DNA from: Bettongia penicillata ogilbyi | Lineage: Eukaryota; Chordata; Mammalia; Diprotodontia; Potoroidae | Reading direction: 5' to 3' | Length of the DNA: 64,000 nucleotides | NCBI GenBank assembly: GCA_023548195.1 | Contig: JAJHZJ010000312.1 | Span: 62,001 to 126,000 of the forward strand | Part shown: piece by piece, positions 1-11,169 of the stretch | Layout: each line of letters begins with the position of its first letter | How positions within the stretch are numbered: the stretch's first letter is position 1 | Program-made: the position numbers and the translations under genes | The notes under the pieces: generated by a model | What the model was told of the DNA's origin: nothing | The model's database searches: none | Seen by the model: only the letters and a program-made list of their open reading frames with translations

Positions 1-495
1 AGTTCTGAATAAAATTTTTCTTGAGTTATATAAAGCTTATGAAAACAGGAAACAAAGCACTTTGGAACACTATTTTAGAGGCAAAACTTTGAAACAGACT
101 GAAATACAAATGACAGCTATGAGAAAAAGATACATGGAAATGATTTAAAGGAGGAGAGGTTCAAAAGTGTATGGACCAAAAGTCAGGGAGAAAAATAAGT
201 AAACAGGGATAGAATGATAACCAGAGCTAAGGATAAGACATGACAATGTGCATAGTGGTATAGTTAATACTATAGAAGTTATTTCAAAATAGAAGTTATT
301 TACTATATTGATGAGACACCAATATTCATATTAAATGTAAGACATTCTCTGAATGAGAAATCTTCAAATCAATCTCATCCATAAGTTGTAATTAGATGTA
401 TTTCTTACATATGTTCATAAGCCCCTGGGGTCATTTTTTGACTTTTAAATTTTGTTAAATTCATCTATAGGTCTGTTGGACATGTACTGGTATCT
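1..495. other. Unassigned AT-rich DNA
   Basis: No open frame, repeat signature or RNA gene that I can support. Base composition matches the rest of the window. Confidence 0.5.
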
Positions 496-499
496 TTCT

Positions 500-570
500 C
501 ATGCTAGAGAGGAATTGATTAGATGATCTTTAAACTCTCTTCTGGTTCTAACACTTGAAGCATCTCTGAG
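500..570 (+). mobile_element. THER1-type SINE, 3' fragment
   Basis: The segment reads like the 3' half of a THER1/MIR-type CORE-SINE: a stretch resembling 'ttagatgatctttaaa' followed by 'cttctggttctaac', the usual 'gatctctaaggtcccttccagctctaa' region in degraded form. Only about 70 bases are recognisable and the 5' part is missing. Confidence 0.4.
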
Positions 571-621
571 TGGTGAGATTCTTTTCCCTTACAATGAAAT
601 TGTAAGGAAAGTAAGTAATGT

Positions 622-735
622 CAAGAAGCATTTATTAAACACCTGCTATGTGCTGGGCACTGTACTGATCATGAGAAGTATTAAAAAGGGGACAAAAAAG
701 TTCCTACTTTCAAGGAGTTGGCAGTGTAATAGAGC
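622..735 (-). mobile_element. L2-type LINE 3' terminus (antisense)
   Basis: Contains the hallmark 'catttattaaacacctgc' then 'tatgtgctgggcactgtac', the reverse complement of the end of mammalian L2 LINEs (and of SINEs sharing that end), followed by the 'caaggagttggcagtgtaat' region. Similar segments recur at 1521, 6908, 21893 and 34340. An L2-mobilised SINE sharing this end cannot be excluded. Confidence 0.65.
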
Positions 736-904
736 ACACTTTGCCCATGGAACATAATATTTCTCCTAATTAACAATAGCTACTCTTTATTTATCATGGA
801 AACTGAAAGAAAAAAGATATTACAGGCAAATGTATAATGTTGTTTTCACAAATATTGACAAGTTTTTATTTAACAACAGGCAAAAACAACTTAAAAGGTT
901 TTAA

Positions 905-1112
905 ATGTGGTGTGGTGAAAAGAGCATTGGCGTCATATAGTAGGAATTGAGTTCAAATCTTGCCTGAGATATTTCTAAAATGTGTGACCCTGAGCAAGTC
1001 ATTTACCTTTTATGAGTGTCATTTTCCTTTCTAAGATGGGAATAAAAATATTCTTCTTGAGAAAGTGTTTTGTAAACTTTAAAAGATAATAAAAGTATGA
1101 ATTATTATTTTC
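905..1112 (+). mobile_element. THER1/MIR-type CORE-SINE
   Basis: Order of blocks matches a MIR/THER1 SINE in sense: 'gagttcaaatcttgcctgag', a core with 'gtgtgaccctgagcaagtca', then 'tgttttgtaaactttaaaag' and an ATT-rich end 'gaattattatt'. Diverged and slightly truncated at the 5' end. Confidence 0.7.
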
Positions 1113-1214
1113 ATAATTCCCAAAATACACCAAATACAGACCAAGCACTTTTCCCTTTTGTGTTTAAAAAAAAAAAGGTGAGCTCAGGTAGAGGGAATGC
1201 TAAGCAAGTTGTGA

Positions 1215-1382
1215 TGTATGGATATAATAGACTATCACTACACTGGAACAAACAATGAATATCAAGAATTCAGAGAAGCATAAGAAGACATCTATGAACT
1301 GATACACAGAACCCAGAAATATACACAATATACACAATGCCTATAAGATCAAACAACTATAACTATTATTAGAAGGATACCC
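1215..1382 (+). mobile_element. L1 3' end fragment
   Basis: Resembles the end of an older marsupial L1: a 'gaatatcaagaattcagaga' block, a 'gaactgatacacagaaccc' block and an 'atacacaatgcc' block in order. The same order is seen near 49150-49250 in another L1. It is a short fragment without a poly-A tail. Confidence 0.5.
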
Positions 1383-1520
1383 CCATATATTCAGGGTTAC
1401 ATAGGTCACCCCTTAGGATCCTATGTAATTCATTCTCACATTCGATCTTACCATCATGAATTACAGGACAATCCAGGGAGGTATATCTGTATGTTTTCTT
1501 ATTAAATAATACTTTAATAA

Positions 1521-1632
1521 TCAATCAATTAGATACATACAATGTGACAGGCAGTGTGCTAAGAGCTGGGACATGAAAAGAGACAAAAGACAGTCCTTAC
1601 CCTTAAGGAGCTTACAATCTAATCACTATATA
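1521..1632 (-). mobile_element. L2-type 3' terminus (antisense)
   Basis: Starts with 'atcaatcaattagatacat', continues with 'caggcagtgtgctaagagct' and 'cagtccttacccttaaggag' then 'cttacaatctaat'. This is the antisense end of an L2 LINE or of an SINE that shares it. Confidence 0.65.
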
Positions 1633-1721
1633 TCTTTCAATCAATTAAACCCAGAATTCTACCATAGTACAGCAAATGTATTATTTTATTAAAATGGATA
1701 AAATTCCTTGTTCAACAGGAG

Positions 1722-1722
<1 letters not shown>

Positions 1723-1778
<56 letters not shown>
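1723..1778. repeat. (TA)n microsatellite
   Basis: Twenty-eight uninterrupted TA units. A less regular GATA-rich stretch lies at 1815-1850. Tracts like this are prone to length change and to cruciform extrusion. Confidence 0.97.
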
Positions 1779-1785
<7 letters not shown>

Positions 1786-1929
1786 AAAAATTCCCATCTG
1801 TCCCTTGTCACTGTATATACTGATATAGATAGATATAGATGTAGATATGTATTTCCCTTAATCTCCTATCATTAAATAAAAATTAAAGTTATTGAATATG
1901 TAATGTATTAACAATGAAATAAACAAAGA

Positions 1930-3655
1930 CATATTTCTTTACAGTAGTTTAGCTTCTGGAAAAACCACAGCCAGAATAACCTCAAACCCTCAATGTATTT
2001 TCAGCTCACTTCCCTTCCAAGAACACAGGCCTACTCCATTTAGTTCACTCAGTATAACCAATAATGTCTCTTCAAAAGAATCTTCTTCATCATCTTTTCA
2101 AGACAAAAATGACATGAAGAGAGAACATATTTTCACCACTTTTGCTTTTTTTCCTCTCTGTCTCTCTAGACATAACAGGAAATCAATATTTTCCACTTCT
2201 CTCAGGCCATCGCTCTTTACTATCTTTCTCAGACTCATAAAAATTCTATTTCTTCATAAAATAGCAGCTAGTGCTCCAGCCACTGGGCTGCTGTGAAGTC
2301 AGCAGCCTCCCTGAAACCTCCTGCCTTCCCAGTGTTCAATCCCTTTACCTCCACCTTTTTCCACCTCCATTTTTCACAAGCAATTTCTAGTGCATCAAAG
2401 GAATTACACAAATACTGTATAGAACCTCTACTATTTCTTCTCTTTGCTGATACCATAAGGGTGAAAACCTGCTTTCTGATGGGTTGAAGATTCATATTCA
2501 TAAAAGAATTCAAGAGAGAGAAGGCAAGAAATCCTTCACCATTGTCTAAGAATCCCCTAATGAGTATGATAAAAAGAGGCCATTGAAGATATTTAAGAAG
2601 AGCTGTGGCTTCAGTGATATTGTAATAGAGCATCCAGAATGAGGAGCGGTAATTCAGCTAGCATAGGAGTATACTTCACTTCTTCCTTGAGATTTGACTG
2701 GCTAAACATGACCAGCTGAAGATTTTAAGTGCTTGTTCCCCTAGTAATGAGTAGAAAAATTCCCTTCTGTCCCTTGTCAGAAATTTAAACACCTCACAGT
2801 TTGTATAATATAACTATTTGGGAGTACATTGTTTAACTTGCATTAGTGTAACTCTTTCATGTCATAAATTGATATGATCCATGCTGTCTGGTCTTTTCAG
2901 TCCCTCACTTAAACATAAGTAGAACCTACCAGTGTCTACCCTACAACAGCAGTCATCTGATGTTTTGGTCAAATCCAAAGCTCTGGCAGCATGTCAGACC
3001 ACATCTGTTTAGAGGCCACATTGTGTTCCCTCTGCATAAATCCCTGTTCCTTTAAGAGGACACTACCCTCTGAGCTGCCCTCAGTGATTCTCAGAAAAGA
3101 GGGAAGGGTAAGATGAACAGCACCTTGCTTTACCCCCAAGTTAGGTTTTGCTAGCTGATCAGGGATGCCCTGCTGACTTACACCTGACCAGAGAATAGTT
3201 TCATGTGAGGGAGATTGCAGGAAATTTTATATCTTATTTTATACAACGTTCTGGTGTCTTCTAACCAGATATTTTAATAGTTTCCCTGCTTCTAGGGAAT
3301 GCATTTGCAGAGAATACTATACCATAAGGGCGACTTTTACCTAAGTTTCACTTTAGACAAGAGTGCACATTTTGAACTAATGCATCAAAACAGTCATGCA
3401 GTAAGTGGGGATTACAGCTTAATAGAGACAGCTGGCATGTAAAATAACAGATGGGTTTGGTTTGGTTCTGGTTGGGGGCAAGGAAGTGGTTGTTTTAGTT
3501 TTATTGTGATATATTATATTTAGTCACTTGTTTAAATTAAACTATTTTCAGAAAAAAAAAATAGAACTTAAAATTCTCATAAGAAAAATTTTCTCCTCAC
3601 CTTTTTTCCTTGTCTTCTTCACAAGCTCTTCATAGTTCTTGATGCATCAGAATTA
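1930..3655. other. Unassigned region with a 121-codon minus-strand frame
   Basis: No repeat is recognised over most of this stretch. It holds a minus-strand open frame of 121 codons (2633 down to 2268) with no domain, signal peptide or repeat that I recognise; its C-terminal half is basic and Trp/Lys-rich. With no splice context, codon signal or homology available, I do not call it a gene. The rest of the interval has only short frames. Confidence 0.4.
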
Positions 3656-3659
3656 AACA

Positions 3660-3708
3660 CTGTGTGTGTGTCTTTCTGTGTGTCTCTCCCTTTCCCTCTC
3701 CCTTCCTG

Positions 3709-3768
<60 letters not shown>
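3660..3768. repeat. (TG)n then (TC)n microsatellite
   Basis: A short TG run is followed by mixed C/T sequence and then a pure TC run to about 3767. The minus strand is purine-only over the main block. The apparent Arg-Glu repeat protein read from the minus strand is an artefact of this tract. Confidence 0.95.
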
Positions 3769-3771
<3 letters not shown>

Positions 3772-3789
3772 TTAAAGACTTCATAGTAT

Positions 3790-4815
3790 GAAAGGTATAA
3801 CTCTGAATCCCTTTGCTTTTCCTCTTTAAGAGAGAGTACCAGTTTCTATCATATACATAAGAGACTTTTGAAACAGGGGCTACAGATATAAATGGACAAA
3901 ACAATAGTAAAACCTCAGACTGCATAATGATATTGACCAAGTTTTGCCTCAAAGAAGACAGGAGAAAATCTACCTCCCTTCCTTCTTTGCCTAGGTGGGA
4001 GACTAAAGGTATGGAACTTAATATTTTCTATCAGGATCAGTTGATGAGTTGAGTAATTCTTCTAAAATTATTTTTTTCTCTTTTTTTTCCTTTGTTATAA
4101 AGAGTGGCTAATTAGGTTGTGGAGACAGAGAAATATATCTAGAATGTAAAAAGGCAATGTAGAAATGGAAAAGGAAAATTTAGAAAATGGAAAAGGAAAA
4201 ATGTAGAAAAGGCAATATAAAAATGAAAGATAACGATAAAAGTATTTTTTCTTAGAAGAAAATAGGCAAGAAATATGCAGGTCACTAGTAAAGCCAAGCA
4301 ATGCTGATTGCCTGAGCAATCCGCTCTCATTAGTTAATGTTCTTATGGATCTAAATTCAATAAAGAAAACATCCCATGCTGGAAAGGGCCCAGTATCTCT
4401 TCCCAAAAGCTAAAATACAATAACAGGCAAGGGAAAATTTACCCTAGAGCAAGGGAAAAGAAGAGTAGGTCTCTTAAGGAAAAGAGATAGAAAAACTGAG
4501 TGCATCACACCAAAAAAATTATTCAGGAAGAGACATTAGTTCTAAAGAGTCTTATGATATTACTCGGTTTCACCATCCAGAAATGTATCCACTAAGTAGA
4601 TCTGCTTTGTCCTTTACTGCAAACTACATAAACCTCTTCTATCCAAAAATTAACTGCTTCCTGATGCCTGTTTAAAGAAGATATCTGTCAAATTCATCAA
4701 TAAAAATATGTCAATATGTGAGTGAATCTGCAATCTCATGCATATGATTTTTCCTTTATCCTTGCCAATCAAAACTTATCCATACCTCTTTATATAATCA
4801 ACTAATTAAAAATAC
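3790..4815. other. Unassigned region
   Basis: No element recognised. At 4143-4225 there is a loose internal repetition of 'atgtagaaa' and 'atggaaaaggaaaa' units, an A-rich degenerate simple repeat. Small open frames are present but uninformative. Confidence 0.4.
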
Positions 4816-4817
4816 AG

Positions 4818-5606
4818 ATCTTCTACCTCTGAGGTACTACCTCACACCAATCAGAGTGGCTAATATGACAAAAAAAGGAAAATGTTGGATGTTGGAGGGG
4901 ATGTGGGAAAACTAATGCACTGTTGGTGGAGTTGTGAACTGATCCAATCATTCTGGAGAGGAATTTAGAACCATGGCCAAAAGGCTATAAAACTGTATGT
5001 AACCTTCAATCAACCAATATCACTGCTAGGTCTATATCCCAAAGACATCCATATAAAGGAAAAGGACCTATTTGTACAAAAATATTTATAGCAGTTCTTT
5101 TTGTGGTGGCTAAGTATTGGAAACCAAAGAGATGCCCAACAGTTGGGAAATGGCTAAACACACTGTGATATATGATTTTAACGGAATATTGTTGTGCTAC
5201 AGGAAATGATAAGTAGGATGATTTCAGGAAAACACTGGAAAGACTTACATGAAGTGAGAAGAACCAGGAGAATGTTGAACACAGTAACAACAATATTGTT
5301 CAATAAAGAATTGTAAATGACTTAGCAATTCTCAGTAATAAAATGATCCAACACAATCCCAAAGAACTAATGATGAAGTATACCATCTGCTTCCAGAGAA
5401 AGAATTGGTCTTAATTGAATACATGCTGTTTATCACTTTCTTTTTTCTTTTATTTGAGTCTTCTTATATAATATGACTAATGTGGAATTACATAACTGCA
5501 TATGTATAACCTATATCAATTGCTTACTATCTCAGGAATGGGAGAGGGACAGAATTTGGAAATCAAAACTTTAAATTAAGAAATTGATTGGAAATAAAAA
5601 AAATCC
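4818..5606 (+). mobile_element. L1, 5'-truncated (ORF2 C-terminus plus 3' UTR)
   Basis: Opens inside the L1 ORF2 C-terminal region ('tgaggtactacctcacacca', then 'ttggtggagttgtgaactga' encoding the V-G-G-V-V-N / S-N-H-S segment) and continues into the marsupial L1 3' UTR ('gactaatgtggaattacat', 'tgtataacctatatcaattg', 'gaatttggaaatcaaaactt') and an A-rich tail near 5597. The order is the same as in the L1 copies at 14461-20455 and 58024-58347. Flanking target duplication is not convincing. Confidence 0.85.
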
Positions 5607-6905
5607 AGGTTCTCCCAGAGAAAATGAACCTTAGCCATTTCTCATAATTCCATGCTTTATAAGCCAAAATTATGGAAGGAACAAAACCATATGACCCCCA
5701 CAATCAATCTAATAGTTGAATTTCTAATACTTTGATGTCTAGAGAAGTGACTGCCACATTGACTCTATTAGTTTAATCTCAATGTTGGAACAAAATGGGG
5801 AACTCATATATCGTTGGACAGGCAACAAGAGGAGATTTACTTTACCTTAAGATAGCAAGGATATACAATGGTACCTAACTTCTCTGGACACTGCCCTCCT
5901 CATCTCTATATGGAAATTCATCTGGTTAGCAAAGCAAAATGTGGAGACTCATGGGAGTCTTCCAACATCCATTGAGTCTCCATATGGGTGGGACCTTCTA
6001 TGACCTCAGATGATCAGAAAGCCATATTAACATAATCAAAGACCACCAGAAAATAGAGTTTCAGCCTTGCCAATCAAGCCCAGTCTTTGATTTTTTTTCC
6101 TAACTCTATGATTAGAGAGATGGAAGAGAAGAACAGGGAACTCTGGTAGATATTGGTCCTATCATTGTACTATCATTGTAAGAAATAAAACTTCTTAAAG
6201 AAATTCATACCAAAAAGGAGGAAGGGTGGGAGGATATCATTTTAAAGCAGGCTCATTTCAATTGGGAAAATAGAGTTATAGAAAAGTTATGGAAATAACA
6301 TTACACAAATGGATTTCCATGAAGAGAACACCCATGGTTATGGGTAAAGGTGGCATTACTCCATGTAGGTGCACTAAATGAAATGTGGGAATCATTTCAA
6401 CTTGAAGTCAATCAGTCTAGGATCTCTGATCCTAAGATCCTTTCTTTTAATCGTTAGGTGATTGTAATCATCTCAGGACAGAGAAATAGTGAAATATAGA
6501 AATGAAGTTAGAAAATATGGTAATGGAAGCTGAGAAAACCAAGTTTATCAAAGTGAAACTTAAGTTGGTTTTTTTTTCAGGCAGGTTGAAGCCTAGCAGA
6601 GGAATGAGAACAGGGCAATCTGGTATCTTCCATGCTATGCCAAACCCCTTGTCATTTTTCCCCAGTGTCATCAATTGCAACAAGATAGACAGCAGTAATG
6701 AATACTTTTGTATAGGGCCTTGTACTAACTGTTCCCTATAGTTAAAATAATCTTCCCCTCATCTTCTTGGGATTACTAGTTTCCTTCAAGGAACCAATCT
6801 TAATTTTAGTTTGGTTTTCTAAATGTCACACAACCTTAATGAAACTGTTATCAGGGCCATAAGAGGAAGATGCAGCATTGCCCCAAATTCTTTCTCTCCT
6901 TTCTC
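5607..6905. other. Unassigned region
   Basis: No coding sequence. Around 5783-6210 the sequence has some LTR-like traits (a TG start and an AATAAA near 6187) but no matching ends or duplication, so it is left unclassified. Short frames at 6468-6741 on both strands have no recognisable features. Confidence 0.35.
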
Positions 6906-6907
6906 CC

Positions 6908-7030
6908 ATCAATCAATTAGCAAGCACTTATTAAACACCTACTATATGCTAAGCATTGTACTGAACACTGGAGATACAAAGACAGAAGTGATGCAGGTCC
7001 TACTCTCAATGAGCAAGAATTCTAAAGAGG
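6908..7030 (-). mobile_element. L2-type 3' terminus (antisense)
   Basis: Contains 'catcaatcaattagcaagc', 'ttaaacacctactatatgc' and a degraded 'caggtcctactctcaatgag' block, in the order expected for the reverse complement of an L2 end. Confidence 0.7.
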
Positions 7031-7061
7031 GAGATGAGATGCATATTTATAGATAAGGACT

Positions 7062-7203
7062 TTCTTCAAGATGGCAGACTGAGTGGAAGCAGCATACCCC
7101 AGCTCTGTGAAAACTACTCAGGCAAGGAGAGAGAGGGAGTCAGAGAGACAGACAGAGACAAACAGAAATATAAACAGACAGAGAGATAGAGAAAGAGAAC
7201 CAG
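7062..7203 (+). mobile_element. L1 5'-UTR fragment
   Basis: The block 'cttcaagatggcagactgag' followed by 'ccccagctctgtgaaaac' resembles the extreme 5' end of a marsupial L1 subfamily (the conserved 'caagatggc' start seen in all L1/HAL1 heads here). It stops after about 60 bases and gives way to a GA/CA-rich purine stretch. It sits just upstream of the next L1-type head at 7218. Confidence 0.5.
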
Positions 7204-7217
7204 AAAGAAAAATGATC

Positions 7218-9621
7218 AAAGGGGCAGAGCCAAGATGGCAGAGTAATAACATAGACTTTCTAGAGTGTTCCCTCTAAGCTCAGCCAAATATCTGTTAAAA
7301 AATGACTAAACAAATTCCGGAGCTGCAGAACCCACAGAGTGATGGAGTGAAACAAATCTCCAGCCCAAGACAGTCTGGAAGGTCACAGTCATGTTGAGAG
7401 CAGAATAGAGTGTAGCATGGGCCATGCTGACACAGACAGAACATGAGAAGGCCTTGGAGGCACTGAATCTCTCATATCTACAGCAGTTTTCAGATTTCAT
7501 GACCCTAAAACAGTGAGGACAAATTGGAAAGACAGTGGAAAATATCTGTGGGATTAGTGTGAGAGAGTAGAGTGGTCAGGCCACAACTCCAAGGTGGTAG
7601 AATGGGGAGGGGACAGAGGAACCTGCAGCAGCCACAGCAGCAACAGGAGCAGCTGCAGCCACTGTTTCTGGAGCTCTAGGCCCACAGATTTTGGGGGGAT
7701 TGAGCAGCTGACAGTACACCTCCAATGCTACTGGAAGCAGAGAACTCCTTTGGAAAAGAGCTCAAGAGTCAAGTAAATGGATGGGGAAATGAGCAAAAAT
7801 AAGAAAAAGAATCTGACCATAGACTCCTACATCCCAACAAAGAGACCAAAACATGCAAGCAGAAGACAACAAAGCCAAACACTTTAAAAAATAGACTTAC
7901 ACACTGATAAAAGATGCCCTAAAAAGAAGAATTGGTCAAATGGAAAAGGAGATCCAAAAGCTCATTGGAGAAAATAATTCTTTGAAGATTAGAATAGGGC
8001 AGAGGGAAGCTAATGATTTTATGAAAAAATCATTTTAAAACATTATAAAATCATTATAAAACATATAAAAACATTATAAAACAAAACCAAAGGAATGAAA
8101 AAATAGCAGACAACGAGAAATATCTCGTTGAAAAATCACCTGAGCTAGAAAATAGATCCAGGAGAGGCAATTTAAAAATTATGGGACTACCTGAAAGCCA
8201 TAATCAAAAAAAGAGCCTAGACATGATCTTTCAAGAAATTATCAAGGAAAACTGCCCTGATATTATAGAGAGCACAGAGAGTAAAATAAATATTGAAAGA
8301 ATCCATTGATTGACTCCTGAAAGAGATCCCAAAAGGAAAACTTCTAAGCATGTTGTAACCAAATTCCAGAGCTCTTGGGTCAAAGAGAAAATATTGCAAG
8401 CAGTCAGAAATAACAATTTGAGTATTGTGAAAATACAATTAGCGTAACACAAGATCTAGCAGCTTCTACATTAACAGATTGCTTAGAATATGATATTCCA
8501 GAGGTCAAAGGAGCTGGGATTGAAACCAAGAATCACCTTCTCAACTAAACTGAGGATAATACTTCAGGGGAAAAAATAGTCATTCAGTGAAATAGAGGAC
8601 TTTCAAGCATTCTTGATGAAAAGACCAGAGTTGAATAGAAAATTTGACTTTCAAACACAAGAATCAAGAGAAGCATGAAAAAGTAAATAGGAAAGGGAAA
8701 TCATAAGGAACTTACTAAAGTTGAACTCTTTACATTCCTACATGGAAAGATAATATTTCTCTCTTGAGACTTTTCTCAGGATTAGGGTAATTGGAGGGAT
8801 TATATACATAGAGACAGAGGGCACAGAGTGAGTTGAAGAGGAAGGGATGATATCTAAAAAATAAAATTAAGGGGTGAGAGGGGAATATATTGGGAGAAGG
8901 AGAAAGGGAGAAATAGAATAGGGCAAATTATCACTCACAAGAGGCAAGAAAAAGCTCTTTCAATGGAGAGGAAGAGGGGGGAAGTGAGAGGGAAAAGTAA
9001 ACCTTACCTTCATCACATTTGGCTTAAGGAGGGAATAACATGCACACTCAATTTGGTATGAAAATCTATCTTACTCTACAGTAAAGTAGGGAGACGGGGA
9101 TAAGTGCAATGGGGGGGTGATAGAAGGGAAGCCAAATGGGAAGAGGGGTTAATTAGAAGTAAAAATTTTGGGCAGGGATAAGATCAAAAGAGAGAATAGA
9201 ATAAATGGGGGGCAGGATAGGATGGAGGGAAATATAGTAAGTCTTTCACAATATGGCTGTTATGGAAGTGTTTTGCATAACTGCATATGTATAATCTATA
9301 TGAATTGCTCACTTTCTCAGTGAGGATGGGTGTGGAGGCAGGAAGAGAGAGTAGTTGCAACTTAAAGTTTTAAAAACGAATGTTACAAGTTGTTTTTACA
9401 TGAAACTGGGAAATAAAATATACAGGCAATGGGGTATAGAATCTATCTTGCCCTACAAGAAAATAGAGGAGATAAGGATAAGGAAAGGGAGGGGTGTGAT
9501 AGAAAGGGGTAACACTGTCTTGGGGTAAGTATAGGGGAGGTATGGAGAGAAAATTTGGAACTCAAAATCTTGTGGAAATGAATCTTGAAAACTAAAAATG
9601 AATAAATGATTTTTTTTTCAA
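7218..9621 (+). mobile_element. HAL1 (half-L1) retrotransposon, full length
   Basis: A 2.4-kb element with an L1-type head ('gagccaagatggcagag' at about 7227), a 5' UTR of about 560 bases, an ORF1 remnant (7789-8678) and no ORF2. The part after ORF1 resembles the inter-ORF spacer of the L1 at 14461 and then carries two successive L1-like 3' termini (about 9270-9420 and 9530-9600). A likely target duplication is 'aaagaaaaatgatc' (7204-7217) and 'aaagaaaaataatc' (9622-9635), 13 of 14 matching. HAL1 elements of mammals encode only the ORF1 RNA-binding protein and rely on L1 enzymes. Confidence 0.85.
7789..8678 (+). pseudogene. HAL1 ORF1 (ORF1p-like), broken
   Basis: Starts at an ATG in the context 'gaaatgagcaaaaataag', matching other ORF1 starts here (M-S-K-...). 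The C-terminal part, read across frames, matches the conserved ORF1p C-terminal domain: blocks corresponding to Q-D-L-A-A-S-T-L and the terminal Q-E-S-R-E-A-stop at 8676-8678. Several stops and frame changes lie between, including an A/T-rich expansion of 'cattataaaa' units at 8029-8083. ORF1p forms RNA-binding trimers in L1; this copy cannot encode it. Confidence 0.8.
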
Positions 9622-9635
9622 AAAGAAAAATAATC

Positions 9636-10095
9636 CAGAAATCCAAGGAAAATGTACAGCATTTCATCATCCCAGGTCCTCACAAAGAGACAGCCAGAAG
9701 TGTTGGGGAATAAAGGAAGAAGTTAGGCTAGTAAAGTAGTATACAGAAGTCTTCCAGTGCTGGGAGGGAAGCCTGCATCATACAGCTGTGTGCCACAGGG
9801 AGAGAGATGCAAGGATGCCAATTCCTGCAGCTCTGTCGTTCTGACCCCAATTGAGGGTCAGAAGCCTACAGGGCTAGAATCAGGCAGGGGAGGGCAGCAA
9901 TCAGAAATCCCCCTGGATCAGATTGCCCCTGTCCCTGTACAGACTAGACTGCCTCCATACCACCTGTGGAAGAATACTGGGGCCCTTCCTAGAGCCACTT
10001 CTGAGGTCCTTGAAGAACGATGCTCATTAACCAAATCCTATATAACACAGATTGCTACCAAAAGGCTTCATAATTTCTTCCACAGATCAGAATAA
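9636..10095 (+). other. GC-richer island with a 112-codon frame, unassigned
   Basis: Less AT-rich than its surroundings. A 112-codon plus-strand frame (9757-10095) runs through it, with Gln/Pro-rich sequence, four Cys in its first 30 residues and no recognisable domain, signal peptide or membrane segment. The sequence has the look of a LINE 5' UTR or an LTR fragment more than a gene, but I cannot place it. It abuts the downstream duplication of the HAL1 copy. Confidence 0.3.
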
Positions 10096-10195
10096 AAAAC
10101 CTATCTCCCATGATTGTTGTGAGGATAAAATAAGACAACATTTATAAAATATTTTGCAAACCTGAAAGTTATAAATATAAGCTATTATTATCATT
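10096..10195 (+). mobile_element. MIR-type SINE, 3' end
   Basis: Matches the 3' half of a MIR/THER1 SINE: 'tgattgttgtgaggataaaa', 'tattttgcaaacctgaaagt' and the closing 'aagctattattatcattat'. The tRNA-like head is missing. Confidence 0.7.
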
Positions 10196-10320
10196 ATAGT
10201 TGCTCTTTCACAGGTGCATAGAACCTATTCTGTATACAGGTATGAATTAAGGATGTGAGGCTTGAAAACTGAATAAAGGTAAGAAAACATAGAGGAAAAG
10301 AAATATTATAAAGCCAGAGA

Positions 10321-10400
10321 CTATATATGCATGTATGTATGTATACATACACATATATATGCATATATATAATCTCTTTATATATACATATGCATGTGTG
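10321..10400. repeat. TA/TG/CA-rich low-complexity tract
   Basis: Irregular alternating TATA, CATA and TGTA units, including 'atgtatgtatgtatacatac'. Largely alternating purine-pyrimidine but not a clean microsatellite. Confidence 0.8.
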
Positions 10401-10404
10401 TGTA

Positions 10405-11165
10405 TGAAGGCTAACTATAGGAAGTAGTACATGAGCTGTCTTGAAAGAAATTAGGGATCCCAAATGAATGAAGTGATGAGGGAAATGATGTCAGTCATAG
10501 GGAGCAGTCAATATGAAAACAGAAATGGGAAGTGGAACGAGGTATATAAGAAAGTTGGCCAGAATGGCTGAACCATAGAGGGTGCTGGTTATGGAGGAGC
10601 TTTAAATGTCAAACAAAGGAGTTTATATTTGTTCCTAGGGGTAAGAGATTCATTGGAGTTTACTGAGTAGAGAGGTGATATGGGTCAGACCAACACCTCG
10701 GAAAAATTACTCTAGTGACTATGTTGAATAGATTGGAGTGGAGAGATACTTTAGGCAGGGAGACTAATTAGGAAGCTATTGCAATAGCTTGATGGTTTGA
10801 ACTACGGTGGTGATTATGTTAATGAAGAGAATGGAAAATAAATAGGAGATACTGAAATAGAAACAAGATCTGTTATCTGACTGCATATGTAGTATGATTT
10901 AGAGTGAGGAATGAAGGATGTAATAGGTTATGCACCTAGGGTCCTGGAATAATGCTTATCCCTTCAGTGGTATGGCAGAAATTTAGAAGGGGATAGGTTT
11001 TAGGGAAAAGATGATTTTTGTTTTTGATATGTTAAGTTTGACATGCCTACAAGACATCCAGGTGGAAAAGTCCAAAAGGCAGTTGGTCATGTTAAGACTG
11101 GAGCTTAAGAAAGACTAGAATTAGATATATAGATCTGGGATCATTCTAAGACTGTCCTTGATATG
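10405..11165 (-). mobile_element. L2 LINE, antisense ORF2 portion
   Basis: The plus strand reads as the reverse complement of L2 ORF2: 'ggagctttaaatgtcaaaca', 'attggagtggagagatactt', 'aattaggaagctattgcaat' and 'gatatgttaagtttgacatg' then 'cctacaagacatccaggtgg'. The last block is the complement of the region that follows the RT catalytic motif C. A related sense copy is at 55083-56645. Many indels; no frame survives. Confidence 0.8.
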
Positions 11166-11169
11166 GGGA

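Noticed and set aside
3653..3952. Arg-Glu repeat protein on the minus strand
   Set aside because: It is the translation of a TC/GA microsatellite.
5783..6210. Possible solo LTR
   Set aside because: It starts with TG and has AATAAA near its end, but no matching terminus, no duplication and no TATA box.
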